Of a DNA stretch of 38,603 nucleotides, positions 24,687-34,000 are shown piece by piece. Under the pieces are notes generated by a model. That model saw only the letters and a program-made list of their open reading frames with translations, did not search any database and had not been told where the DNA came from. Made by a program: the position numbers and the translations under genes. Source of the DNA: JAFDZV01 sp966128725. Its GTDB lineage: Bacteria; Bacteroidota; Ignavibacteria; OLB7. Positions within the stretch are counted from its first letter, which is position 1. Each line of letters opens with the position of its first letter. The DNA is taken from positions 1-38,603 of the forward strand of contig CBHYLN010000039.1 in the NCBI GenBank assembly GCA_966128725.1, given 5' to 3'.

Positions 24687-25175
24687 GTTGCTCGTTCCGT
24701 TCAATCGCGCGTTACCGTTACAAGGTGTCGCGCCCACGCATGACTATCCACCACGTTCACACCCTCACGCTTTGCGAACATTGCACGAAGCCGCCGCCCT
24801 CACCAGCAAGCACCACGCGGCGGAGCCCACGCGAGCTGCACAGGAAGGCATCTGAACGGAATTCGCACAAAGCGGACAGCGGGAATTTGATCACGCAGCG
24901 GTAGACGATTGGGCCACCGTGTGGCCGCGAAAGTGCCACGCTCGCGGCACATTCGCAAGCGCACATACTGCCAATGTATTGAGGCCCGAATATCTGTGGA
25001 TACCAATGGCACCAGGATCGGCCTACATGACATGGGCAAGCGAATGGCAGGCACATTAGCTAATACGTAGATCGTATGTAGCCACGCCGATCGTAGGCGC
25101 ATGTACGTTGCATCCGTGGGCGGGCGCAACATGCCGCAGCCCCACGACATCCGGTTCCATTATTCGTGCATTCTT
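24687..25175. other. Intergenic region between divergent genes
   Basis: About 490 bases between the P-loop gene (minus) and the lipoprotein gene (plus). A 40-base segment (about 24921-24961, with GCCGCGAAAGTG) partly matches one at about 28800-28840, hinting at a diverged dispersed repeat. No gene or clear promoter. Confidence 0.4.
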
Positions 25176-26483
25176 ATGGCAATGTATTCGCAACCACGAG
25201 GCTCACAACGTGGACGTACACTACTGAACGGAGACGCGCCGCGGACATCGGTGGCACTCACGGTGATCATTGGATTGCTTCTGGTAACGGTCATAGTGCC
25301 TGGGTGTACCACACTGGTGCCGAAGAGCACAGCGGCGTATCCACGCCAGAACGGTATCACCGAGTACCACACGCCCACCTTCACCAGAAAAATCGCCTGG
25401 CCCGGATGGCTTTTCATCGGCGGAGCCACAGCGGCCGGCACGTGGGCCGGCTACAAGTCCGGCATTGCACTGCGCTGGACCGGCTGGGACCGCAGATCGG
25501 AGATACAGCCAGCAGGCAACGCCGTGCTTGGAGCGTTGACGGGCCTGGCCTCGAGCGCGTTGCTTACGTTGATCGTGGGCGGTGATGCGCCCACGGTCAA
25601 CGCCGACAATGCCGAACTGTGGCTCGACAAACAGGATGACCGACTGCTGCTGTTGCCTGTCGATTCGCTGCATCCAGGGTTGCCGATGTATTCGGTGTTC
25701 GGCATCGCACGTGCGGCCGACGCTTCCTACACGATCGGCTCGATGTACGACGCCCGCCTGTATCTGGTGATGTTCCCTGATAGTCCCCACCGCGACCGTG
25801 TGCTTGCTGAAGGCCTACCACATCTACAGCGCGACTCGCTGCCGGCGCTGGCCCAGCTTGCACGCGGGTTGCCGGTTGAGCGGATGGCGGTGGAGCGATA
25901 CGTGGCGGGCATCTCCTCCATCGAAGAGGCGACCAACGCGTTGGCGCGGTTCCCGGAGTATCCCGACATCATCGAGCGGCGAACGGCCGGGCTGGTCAAC
26001 TCCGTATCGCTGCTTCGGCAGTATGCCAGGCTGTTTCCCACTGGCGCCAACCTGAACAGCGTGGCAGCGCGGATCGGCGATCGGCTACATCGTGAGGAAA
26101 TACCCGGGTTCCTGGCCGCATTTCCAGGAGCGGACAATCAACTGGAATTGCAGAGACGGTATCTGCTTTCCGGCACCACTGTCAGCGACGCCATCGAATC
26201 GGCACATCGATTCCCGGATATCCGCGCCGAGGCCGATCGCCGCGCATCGGAACTGGCTCAATCAGCCGCGGACTTCCGCGCTTATCTCGACGCATTCCCT
26301 GAGGGCATGGCTGCCGGTTCGATTGCCGAGCGCCTGCGCCAGGCACGACTCGTTGATCCCCAGCGCAGACCATACCGATACGAGACAACAAAAGACGACA
26401 GCGATACAGCAACACCCGAACCTGGCGATACCGTCCCGTCCGACTACAACGATACGGACTCCGGCACAACAAGCGATGAATGA
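25176..26483 (+). CDS. Lipoprotein with a coiled/repeat C-terminal region (435 aa)
   Basis: The ATG at 25176 (MAMYSQPRGSQRGRTLLNG) gives a long leader before VALTVIIGLLLVTVIVPGC, a lipobox with Cys near residue 44. The mature part begins TTLVPKSTAAYPR and contains a hydrophobic hairpin (WLFIGGATAAGTWAGYKSG and LGALTGLASSALLTLIVGG), then a long helical region with recurring short patterns of the form (I/V)-x-x-F-P. Residues about 210-400 look like degenerate helical repeats. The tail is Asp/Thr-rich. Function unknown. It may work with the barrel-like gene 26595-27140 just downstream. Confidence 0.72.
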   Translation: MAMYSQPRGSQRGRTLLNGDAPRTSVALTVIIGLLLVTVIVPGCTTLVPKSTAAYPRQNGITEYHTPTFTRKIAWPGWLFIGGATAAGTWAGYKSGIALRWTGWDRRSEIQPAGNAVLGALTGLASSALLTLIVGGDAPTVNADNAELWLDKQDDRLLLLPVDSLHPGLPMYSVFGIARAADASYTIGSMYDARLYLVMFPDSPHRDRVLAEGLPHLQRDSLPALAQLARGLPVERMAVERYVAGISSIEEATNALARFPEYPDIIERRTAGLVNSVSLLRQYARLFPTGANLNSVAARIGDRLHREEIPGFLAAFPGADNQLELQRRYLLSGTTVSDAIESAHRFPDIRAEADRRASELAQSAADFRAYLDAFPEGMAAGSIAERLRQARLVDPQRRPYRYETTKDDSDTATPEPGDTVPSDYNDTDSGTTSDE

Positions 26484-26594
26484 TCGAAACGGGCATATAC
26501 CCTCGGCTGCGCGCACCGGACACAACCGGACACTCCGCTACAGTAAACGCTTACATAAAACTCCGGCTTGGCCGGCATAAAAGGAACAATCGCC

Positions 26595-27140
26595 ATGAAT
26601 GCAGGATATAACGTGCGCATCATGATGGGTGCAGCCGCCGTTGTACTGGGTATACTTTCACTTTCAGGGCAAACGCCACTGCGGGCACAGCCAACCTATG
26701 CGGGAGTTGTGTGGGCCAACGCGCTGTATGGGGCAAACAGCTCCGGCGTGGGCATCTGTGGGCGTTATGGATTTATCGGTGGCGGAGTGAATGTATTTGG
26801 ATTCGCTGGCGATTCATCGCGTGTACTGCCAACACGACCCGGCGCAATCGGCATCACTATTGACGCGTACTTCGCGGCCGATGTGGGATCGTGGCTGGCA
26901 CTGTACGGCAATATCGGTTTTGCCGGTCGGCTTCGCACCTATGTCACCACGCCTGAAATCGCGCGCGCGTTTGATCGGCCTAACGGGATGTCGCTGGGCG
27001 GCGGTGTGCAGGTATCGCTGGCCTCGCATATTGTGCTGGGTGTTGGCTACAATGGCATCATTGATATCCCTGAAAAGAGTTGGATGCCGTCGTACACAAC
27101 CATTCACACAATCGTCGCCCAACTTGGGTATCGGCCCTAG
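26595..27140 (+). CDS. Outer-membrane beta-barrel-like protein (181 aa)
   Basis: AAAAGGAACAATCGCC precedes the ATG. Residues 1-32 are a signal peptide (ending PLRAQ). The mature protein has alternating strands with Gly and aromatics (YAGVVWANALYGANSSGVG, GRYGFIGGGVNVFGFAGDSS, LALYGNIGFAGRLRTYVTT, MSLGGGVQVSLASHIVLGVG) and ends in IVAQLGYRP, near the usual aromatic barrel terminus. Small barrel of unknown function, downstream of the lipoprotein gene with a gap of about 110 bases. Confidence 0.7.
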   Translation: MNAGYNVRIMMGAAAVVLGILSLSGQTPLRAQPTYAGVVWANALYGANSSGVGICGRYGFIGGGVNVFGFAGDSSRVLPTRPGAIGITIDAYFAADVGSWLALYGNIGFAGRLRTYVTTPEIARAFDRPNGMSLGGGVQVSLASHIVLGVGYNGIIDIPEKSWMPSYTTIHTIVAQLGYRP

Positions 27141-27146
27141 AGCCTG

Positions 27147-27347
27147 TCATGAGCTTCCGACAGTGGGGATCATGACATTGGCAGGCCGATGCAAAAAGAA
27201 CCATGGAGAATGCCAGCAAATGCAGGCCTGCAAAGGTTTCCAGTCATCCAGAATAATGCGCGGCGCGGAATAGCGCTTGGCAAGCTGCGCCGCCAGTGTG
27301 GATTTACCCGCCCCAACAGGGCCTTCGATAAGATGAATCCGTGCCAT
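27147..27347 (-). pseudogene. Truncated copy of the 24177-24683 P-loop gene
   Basis: The first 36 residues (MARIHLIEGPVGAGKST through ILDDW) are identical to the intact gene. The frame then leaves the repeat and runs 30 unrelated residues to a stop. The Walker A motif survives but the rest of the kinase fold is missing, so the product should be inactive as a kinase. It sits on the minus strand against the barrel gene. It arose from the 112-bp direct repeat; its promoter is not visible. Confidence 0.85.
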
Positions 27348-27350
27348 GAA
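27239..27350. repeat. 112-bp perfect direct repeat, copy 2
   Basis: Identical to 24575-24686 (2664 bases away, same orientation). The identity starts and stops abruptly: upstream bases GGTTTC versus GCCATC, downstream ATACC versus GTTGC. This suggests a recent copy event such as misaligned recombination or gene conversion. Confidence 0.95.
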
Positions 27351-27397
27351 ATACCATCCCGACATTACGGTGATACACGCGATCGAGCACAAACACT

Positions 27398-27700
27398 TCA
27401 GAACTTGCCCGGCCGTCGCACGCGGATATCGGCATCGTACGCCACCATTGTGTACAAAGGGAAGAACTCATTCTCCAGACGGTCCATCAACCGGTCGCAC
27501 ATCTCGGGTTGGACGATCACTTCGAATTGGATATTTCCGAACTCCGCCATTTCGGCCATGCGTTCGCCGCCAGCACCGGAGCCCTGCACATCGAACACCG
27601 TATAGCCCTGGGCGCCAATACCGCGCAAAAGATGTGTTACCGCCGGCCGGGCGAGCGCCTCGCAGATTATCGTTACCAGCTTCATTGCGTGTGCAGGCAT
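27398..27700 (-). CDS. sbtB: SbtB-type PII-like regulator
   Basis: 100 residues from the ATG at 27700, preceded by GGAGGAG, in the same transcript as sbtA (one base separates the sbtA stop from this start codon). MKLVTIICEALARPAVTHLL, then QGYTVFDVQGSGAGGERMAE as the T-loop region, then FGNIQFEVIVQPEMCDRLMD and YDADIRVRRPGKF match SbtB. In cyanobacteria SbtB binds adenine nucleotides and inhibits or tunes SbtA. The C-terminal CGPxGC redox extension of some SbtB proteins is absent. Confidence 0.85.
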   Translation of the reverse strand: MPAHAMKLVTIICEALARPAVTHLLRGIGAQGYTVFDVQGSGAGGERMAEMAEFGNIQFEVIVQPEMCDRLMDRLENEFFPLYTMVAYDADIRVRRPGKF

Positions 27701-27701
27701 A

Positions 27702-28694
27702 TCAGGCTCCTCCCAGCCACCACTTGGCGATGGCGAAATATATCGGGATTCCGACCGTGACGTTAAACGGGAATGTTATCACCAGCGCTGCGGTCAGGTA
27801 GTATGTTGGATTGGCTTCGGGGAGTGACAACCGCATTGCCGCCGGCGCGGCGATATACGAGGCACTGGCCGCCAGCACGGCCAGCAACGTGGTACCACCA
27901 AGCCCAAGGCCCACGGCGTGCCCAAGCATTACGCCCAACGTGCCGTGCAGCAACGGCATTACGATACCGAACAGGACTAGAAACAGGCCCACCTTGCGCA
28001 GATCACCAAGCCGGCGACCAGCCACCATGCCAAGCTCCAGCAGGAACAACGCAAGCACGCCCTGAAACGGTGTCACGAAGAAACCCGCGACCGCGTCCAG
28101 GCCGCGCTTTCCACAAAGGAAGCCGGCGATAAGCGCTCCAACAAGCAGGAACACACTGCGCCCCAGCAATGCCTCGTGCAGCACGGGCTTCAGGCCGCTG
28201 CCCGTTGTGTTGCCCTTGCGCTGCATTGCCATCTTGCCAAGCACGATGCCAACGATAATCGCCGGGGCCTCCATTGCCGCCAGAAATGCCGTGGCGTATC
28301 CTTCGGCCGGCTGCCCAAGCGCGTTCAGGAAGTTGTTGGCGGCAATAAACGTTACCGCGCTTACCGACCCGTAGTGCCCGGCGATCGCCGCCGAATCCAC
28401 CGCCGGGAGTTTTCCGATGAAGCGCAGTATCGGATATGTCCATAACGGAATCATAGCGCCCAATGCCATCGCCGCAAGCGTTGGCAACCATACCTTGTCC
28501 AGCCCGGCCTCGGCCATGGCAACCCCGCCCTTGAACCCGATCGCGCACAGAAGGTAGATCGTCAACGACACGTACAGCGCTTCGGGAAACTTCAGGTCGC
28601 TGCGCACAACAGCCGCCAGCAACCCCAGCGCAAAGAACAGAACCGGGGGCGACAACAAGTTCGCCTGGAGTCCGTGGAGTAGTTCACCACCCAT
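27702..28694 (-). CDS. sbtA: SbtA-family sodium-dependent bicarbonate transporter
   Basis: 330 residues from the ATG at 28694. It has multiple transmembrane helices with the SbtA arrangement: NLLSPPVLFFALGLLAAVVR, LTIYLLCAIGFKGGVAMAEA, AAIAGHYGSVSAVTFIAANN, EAPAIIVGIVLGK, and the second half ALFLLELGMVAGRRLGD, ASASYIAAPAAMRLSLPEAN and YLTAALVITFPFNVTVGIPI. The family imports HCO3- with Na+ across the inner membrane. Followed at once by sbtB, as in cyanobacterial pairs. The upstream ribosome binding site is weak. Confidence 0.92.
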   Translation of the reverse strand: MGGELLHGLQANLLSPPVLFFALGLLAAVVRSDLKFPEALYVSLTIYLLCAIGFKGGVAMAEAGLDKVWLPTLAAMALGAMIPLWTYPILRFIGKLPAVDSAAIAGHYGSVSAVTFIAANNFLNALGQPAEGYATAFLAAMEAPAIIVGIVLGKMAMQRKGNTTGSGLKPVLHEALLGRSVFLLVGALIAGFLCGKRGLDAVAGFFVTPFQGVLALFLLELGMVAGRRLGDLRKVGLFLVLFGIVMPLLHGTLGVMLGHAVGLGLGGTTLLAVLAASASYIAAPAAMRLSLPEANPTYYLTAALVITFPFNVTVGIPIYFAIAKWWLGGA

Positions 28695-29042
28695 GTATTG
28701 CAGTCTGATTTTGTATCACTTTGGTGCCCTCTTGTACAGAATCCCAGCGTACGCCACACAGCGCCGTGATGCCAATGTCCGGTTTCCACCCAGAGCACGA
28801 TGCCGCGAAAGTGGCACGATCGCCGTACATGGCAAAGCGGAATTGACGTGATTCGCCAGAGCAACGGCCCAAACACCCGGGCACAGGCGCCAGTTCCCGG
28901 AAGCGCGAGGTTTGTCACAAAAATCATGATTGTGCGTCCGGTTTTGGCACACGGAACTGTCTAGGCCAAACGGCGCGCTGTCGCGTTTCACGTGGCGGCG
29001 CCCACAACCGTATCGATTCACAAACGTATCGTTCGCATTCCC
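28695..29042. other. Intergenic region with possible diverged repeat
   Basis: 348 bases between the sbtA start (minus) and the lipoprotein gene at 29043 (plus). The segment near 28800-28840 shares GCCGCGAAAGTG and several flanking words with 24921-24961. No gene is evident. Confidence 0.4.
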
Positions 29043-29531
29043 ATGAAACCGATCTCACTCCAACGCGGCATCACCCTTGCCGCACTCCTTGTAATGACCG
29101 CAACAGCAGGCTGTGGCAAAAGCGATCCCGCGCCAACCAGCCCCACCACGAAAACCAGCATGAGCGCCAAGGTGGATGGTGTTGACTGGAGCGCAACCAG
29201 CGTCACCGCGCGATACCAGAGCAACGTGATCGGCGCGCTTGGCAGCCGGATCAACGGCGCCAACAACAAGCAGATCAGCTTCGACTGCCTCGCGACCGGC
29301 CCCGGAACCTACACGGCCGGCGGCCCCGGCGGCGTGTTCTTTACGTACACCGAAATCACCAACGGCGTCTCCAGAATCTTAGTTGCCGACTCCGGCGCCA
29401 TCACCGTGCAGGAGCTGACGGCAACCGGCGCCAAGGGAACGTTTGCCTTTGAGCTGTCCGAGCAGTTGGTGCCCGGCGGCAGCCCCGCGCGGCACTCGAT
29501 CACCAACGGGAAGTTTGAAGTGACGTTCTGA
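29043..29531 (+). CDS. Lipoprotein, DUF6252-like
   Basis: 162 residues. Signal peptide with lipobox LVMTATAGCGK (Cys at residue 23). The mature domain, MSAKVDGVDWSATSVTARYQ, then ATGPGTYTAGGPGGVFFTY, then GAITVQELTATGAKGTFAFE and HSITNGKFEVTF, is the pattern of DUF6252 lipoproteins in Bacteroidota. Beta-sandwich-like and likely outer-membrane anchored. A strong terminator follows the gene. Confidence 0.8.
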   Translation: MKPISLQRGITLAALLVMTATAGCGKSDPAPTSPTTKTSMSAKVDGVDWSATSVTARYQSNVIGALGSRINGANNKQISFDCLATGPGTYTAGGPGGVFFTYTEITNGVSRILVADSGAITVQELTATGAKGTFAFELSEQLVPGGSPARHSITNGKFEVTF

Positions 29532-29573
29532 GGCTGACAACGGCGTGACGGCCCGGACCCTGGATAATACAAC

Positions 29574-29607
29574 ACCGCCCCGGCTCATCGTAATGAGTCG
29601 GGGCGGT
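29574..29607 (+). terminator. Strong hairpin terminator
   Basis: The arms ACCGCCCCGGCTCAT (29574-29588) and ATGAGTCGGGGCGGT (29593-29607) pair perfectly apart from one G-T, with a CGTA tetraloop, followed by ACGGTTTTC. It lies 43 bases after the stop of the lipoprotein gene. Confidence 0.8.
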
Positions 29608-29867
29608 ACGGTTTTCAGGTGCGCAGCGCCGCACAAGGAGGAGCCAGCAGCCACGATGCGCGCCAACCCAGGCACGGAGGATCCGGCTACATGGGATCGC
29701 GGCGCACGGCGCGGCAGCAAACCGAAAAATGTCGCCGTCAGCCCGGCACGGCCGCCGATGCAGGCCACGCCGTATCTGCAAATGCTACACCGGACACGCT
29801 ATTCAGAAGACGGAACGCGGCGAGGCACCGTGGCGACGACTGGACGTAAAGCGACACCCACTACCCC

Positions 29868-30260
29868 CTACAACCGTTCCCACGCCACCTGCGCAGCGCA
29901 CCATGTCGCGCTCGGAAATCGTTCGTGGAACGTGACACTGTCCATCGGACCGGTAACGGTGTTGGAATCCAGATCAATGACTGTCCACCCCGCGTCGCCG
30001 TTGTGTTCGCATCGCGCGTAGATCCGGCTCTGGGTCCAGCCAAGTTCGAGCACGTACAGCTCCAGACGGCCTCGTGGCGTACCTGGTCGATCGCCTCGCA
30101 GGATGTATGTGCCTTCAAATTCCCGCAGCGTGTAGCCGCCAACAACGCTGTGATACGCAAGCCCGAAGGGATCGGCGTCCATGCAACCACCGAACACGAG
30201 AGTAACACAAAGTGCCAGTAAACGGGCATGGGAGGATCGGATGAAAACACGATGGTTCAT
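29868..30260 (-). CDS. Small lipoprotein (130 aa)
   Basis: 130 residues from the ATG at 30260. LLALCVTLVFGGCMDADPFG is a lipobox signal sequence with Cys near residue 26. The mature part is beta-rich: HSVVGGYTLREFEGTYILRG, then RLELYVLELGWTQSRIYARC, then VIDLDSNTVTGPMDSVTFHE. No recognised domain. It is convergent with the 29043-29531 lipoprotein, about 335 bases away, and transcribed away from the Tc-toxin gene. Confidence 0.72.
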   Translation of the reverse strand: MNHRVFIRSSHARLLALCVTLVFGGCMDADPFGLAYHSVVGGYTLREFEGTYILRGDRPGTPRGRLELYVLELGWTQSRIYARCEHNGDAGWTVIDLDSNTVTGPMDSVTFHERFPSATWCAAQVAWERL

Positions 30261-30486
30261 GATTGATCGGCGTACAGGTTACAAGCGCAACAACAGGCGG
30301 CGCACCTTGCGCTCGTTGAGGTTGCGTGAGGCAACTTGGCCGAGGGCACGGGCAACGTCCGAGCATCTGAGTGCCGATTGTTCCGTCCCTGGATGATTGT
30401 ACGAACGAGCGATGGGCAAATTCAGGCGATACGTAGCGATTGTTTTTCGTAGCTCACTACAATTTCCCGCAAACCCGACGGACCTC

Positions 30487-30515
30487 TTGACTTCGCAATA
30501 TCGCAATCGTATTTT
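30487..30515 (+). promoter_or_regulatory. Possible sigma-70-like promoter
   Basis: TTGACT (30487-30492), a 17-base spacer, then TATTTT (30510-30515), in a locally AT-rich stretch. It lies about 500 bases before the Tc-like gene start. Chosen by resemblance only; Bacteroidota-type promoters often differ. Confidence 0.3.
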
Positions 30516-30969
30516 CGCACCAACAAACGACGCTGCCCGAGCCCACCACTCCCTCGGCAGCGTTCAGTGAACACCATCACGTACTTTTTGCATCAGGCTC
30601 TCTCTCCAAAAAACATGGCTGATTACTGCACGTGTCCAATTTGGCGCAGCAGTTTCAGTATTTGCCGGGAACGCACGCGCTATCGCGGCTAGCGTTCGCT
30701 GGGGATTTCCGCGCGCGGGCCAGAACATAACCCGCGTTGCAGAGGTGTTACATCGTGCAGGTCGTCACGACCATGCATCGGCGCGCCCACTGTCGCCGGA
30801 TGCAGCCTGGTCGCGTTTTGACCGCTGCCGAAATACGATGTAACTGAAATCTCCTCAACATCCGGAAAAATCCGGCCATGAATTTCCGCGCAGAGTGCCC
30901 GCCCAGCGAAAATCACGCACAGTGTTCCGTATCACCACAACCCATTCCGTGGCCGGCGCCACCATCAAC

Positions 30970-30991
30970 GCATCCTGAATTATCAGGATGC
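30970..30991. promoter_or_regulatory. Perfect 9-bp hairpin before the Tc-like gene
   Basis: GCATCCTGA (30970-30978) and TCAGGATGC (30983-30991) form a perfect stem with an ATTA loop, 30 bases before the chosen start. It could act in the leader, or mark termination of an upstream or opposing transcript; no T tract follows. Confidence 0.4.
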
Positions 30992-31020
30992 CCTGGCAGC
31001 GCGTGGCTCGATTGGGGTTC

Positions 31021-34000
31021 ATGAACCTAGATGCCACCATGCCGAACAACGAAAAGCACGTCAACAGCCGCCAGGCCCAGAGCGGCTCGCCCACCTCGGC
31101 ACCGCATACATCAAACGCAAAAGCTTCATCCACATCGGAATCATCGTCGGGCAGCGGAGCATTTTCCGTTCCGTCGATTTCCCTGCCCACGGGCGGCGGC
31201 GCCATACGCGGTATCGGCGAAAAATTCGGCGTGAATTCCGCCACGGGCACCGGATCGATGTCGGTACCGATTGCCACCAGCCCGGGACGCTCAGGGTTTG
31301 GGCCGCAGCTCGGCCTTTCGTACGACTCCGGCTCCGGCAACGGCACGTTCGGCTTTGGCTGGAGCCTGAGCCTGCCGGCGATTACAAGGAAGACGGATAA
31401 GGGGATTCCGCGGTACGACGACGCCAACGAATCCGATGTGTTCGTGCTCTCCGGCGCGGAGGATCTTGTGCCCGTGCTGGACAACACCGGCGCACGCGTA
31501 CGCTTCACCCGGACCGTGCACGGCGTGGCCTATCAGGTTGCCGCGTTCCGCCCGCGCATCGAAGGATTGTTCGCCCGCATCGAACGATGGACCCGCGCCG
31601 ACAACCGCATCAGCCACTGGCGCAGCATCACGCGCGACAACGTGACCACGCTGTACGGCTACGACGCCAACAGCGCCATCGCCGACCCCGCCGACCCCAC
31701 GAAAATTTTCGCCTATCGCATCTGCCGCACGTTCGACGACAAGGGCAACGTTACGCGATACGTATATGCCGCCGAGGATGGCGCGGGCCTGAATCCTGCA
31801 CAGGCGCACGAGGCGAACCGCACCAACACGATGCGCGCCGCGCAGACATATCTGAAGCGCGTTCAGTACGGCAACACGACCCCCTGGTTTGCCGACTGGG
31901 CAAGCGGTGGAAGCGATCCGGCGCTGCCGGCATCCTGGCATTTCGAGGCCGTGTTCGACTACGGCGACCACTCCCCAACGGTACCGACACCCACGCCGGA
32001 CCGCACGTGGGCCGTGCGGCCGGACCCGTTCTCGACGTACCGCTCCGGGTTCGAGGTGCGCACATATCGCCGCTGCCGTCGCGTGTTGATGTTCCATCAC
32101 TTCCCCTCCGAAGCGGGCGTGGGCAACAACTGCCTGGTGAGCAGCACGGACATGGCCTACTCCGACGACGTGGCCCCGACCGACCCGACAAACCCGGTCT
32201 ACACATTCCTGGCGGCAATCACACACACCGGCTACCGACGGAACGGAAGCGGGTACGACTCGCGTTCGATGCCGCCGTTGGAGTTCGAGTACAGCAAGCC
32301 CGTGGTGCAGCCGGAGGTGCTGACGCTTTCGCCTGCCAGCTTGGGGAATCTGCCCGAGGGCGTGGACGGTTCGCGATTCCAGTGGGCCGATCTGGATGGC
32401 GAGGGGCTCTCCGGCATTCTTACCGACCAGGGCGGCTCGTGGGGATATCACCGCAACCTGAGCCCGATCAACCAGATCACGCTTTCGGGCGGCGCGCTGG
32501 CAACACGCGCGAACTTCGGGCCGCTGGAGATCGTGCCCACGCTCCCCTCGCGTTCGGCGCTGGGCGGTGGCGCGCAGTTGATGGACCTGGCCGGCGACGG
32601 CCACCTGGACGTTGTGCTGTTGAACGACGCCGCGCCCGGTTTCTTCGAGCGCACCGCCGACGACAACTGGGCACCGTTCAGGAACTTCGCCTCGCTGCCG
32701 ACAATCAACTGGTCCGACCCCAACCTCCGATTCATCGACGTAACGGGCGATGGATTCGCCGACGCCTTGATCACCGAGGACGGCGTGTTCACGCTGTACC
32801 AGTCGCTGGGTGAGGAAGGGTTTGGCAGTGCAACCATGGTGCGCACACCGTGGGACGAGGAGCGCGGCCCCACGGTGGCGTTTGCCGACAGCACCGGCGC
32901 GGTGTTCCTGGCCGACATGTCCGGCGACGGCCTTACCGATATCGTGCGCGTACGCAACGGCGAGGTGTGCTACTGGCCCAACCTGGGCTACGGGCGATTT
33001 GGCGCGAAGGTAAACATGGACAACGCGCCAAGGTTTACCGACAACGAGACGTTCGACCCGCACCGCGTACGCCTTACCGATATCGACGGCTCCGGCAGCA
33101 CGGACATTCTGTACATCGGCGCCGATGGCGTGCGTGTGTGCTTCAACCGTTCGGGCAACGCGTGGGGCGCGGCCCAGTTGCTGGCGATATTCCCGACAGC
33201 CGACCCGCTGAGCGCGGTACAGGTATGCGACCTGCTGGGCAACGGCACGGCCTGCCTTGTGTGGTCCACCCCGCTGCAGGGCCAATCGGAGACGCCGCTG
33301 CGGTATGTGAACCTGATGGGCGAGCACAAGCCGCACCTGATGACGTGCTCGCGCAACAATCTGGGCGCCGAGACACGCGTGCGCTACGCACCCTCCACCA
33401 AGTTCTACCTGCGCGACAAGATGGCCGGCACCCCGTGGATTACGCGCCTGCCCCACCTGGTGCATGTGGTGGAACGCACCGAGACGTTCGACTTCATCGG
33501 CCGCAGCCGTTTCGTGACGCGCTACGCCTATCACCACGGCTATTTCGACGGCGAGGAACGCGAGTTCCGGGGCTTCGGGATGGTGGAACAATGGGATACC
33601 GAGGAGCATCGCGACGACACGGCATTCCCGGGAACGGAGGCCACCAACTGGGATGCGATTTCCTGGACCCCGCCGGTACACACGAAGACGTGGTTCCACA
33701 CGGGCGCCTTTGTGGAGGCCGGCGTGGTATCGCAACAGTACGCGAACGAATACTGGGCCGAACCCGCGACGCGCGGCACCTCGCCGGCCGCGGTGGCCGC
33801 ACGCGAGGCGTTGCTGTTGCCGGACACGGTGATGCCCGCCGGGCTGACGGCCCAGGAGATGCGCGAGGCGTATCGCGCGCTGAAGGGCTCCGCGCTGCGC
33901 ATCGAGGTCTTCTCCGACGACGGCACCACCAGGGCCGAGCATCCGTACACCGTGACCGAGCAGAATTTCACGGTGCGGTTCCTGCAGAGCATCGGAACGA

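Larger units (their letters stand above)
30261..31020. other. Long intergenic region upstream of the Tc-like gene
   Basis: About 760 bases without a convincing gene. 30400-30660 is visibly less GC-rich than the flanks. It contains an imperfect hairpin (30530-30563, with ACGCTGCC and CTCGGCAGCGT), a perfect 9-bp hairpin just before the gene (30970-30991) and a possible promoter (30487-30515). Confidence 0.45.
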
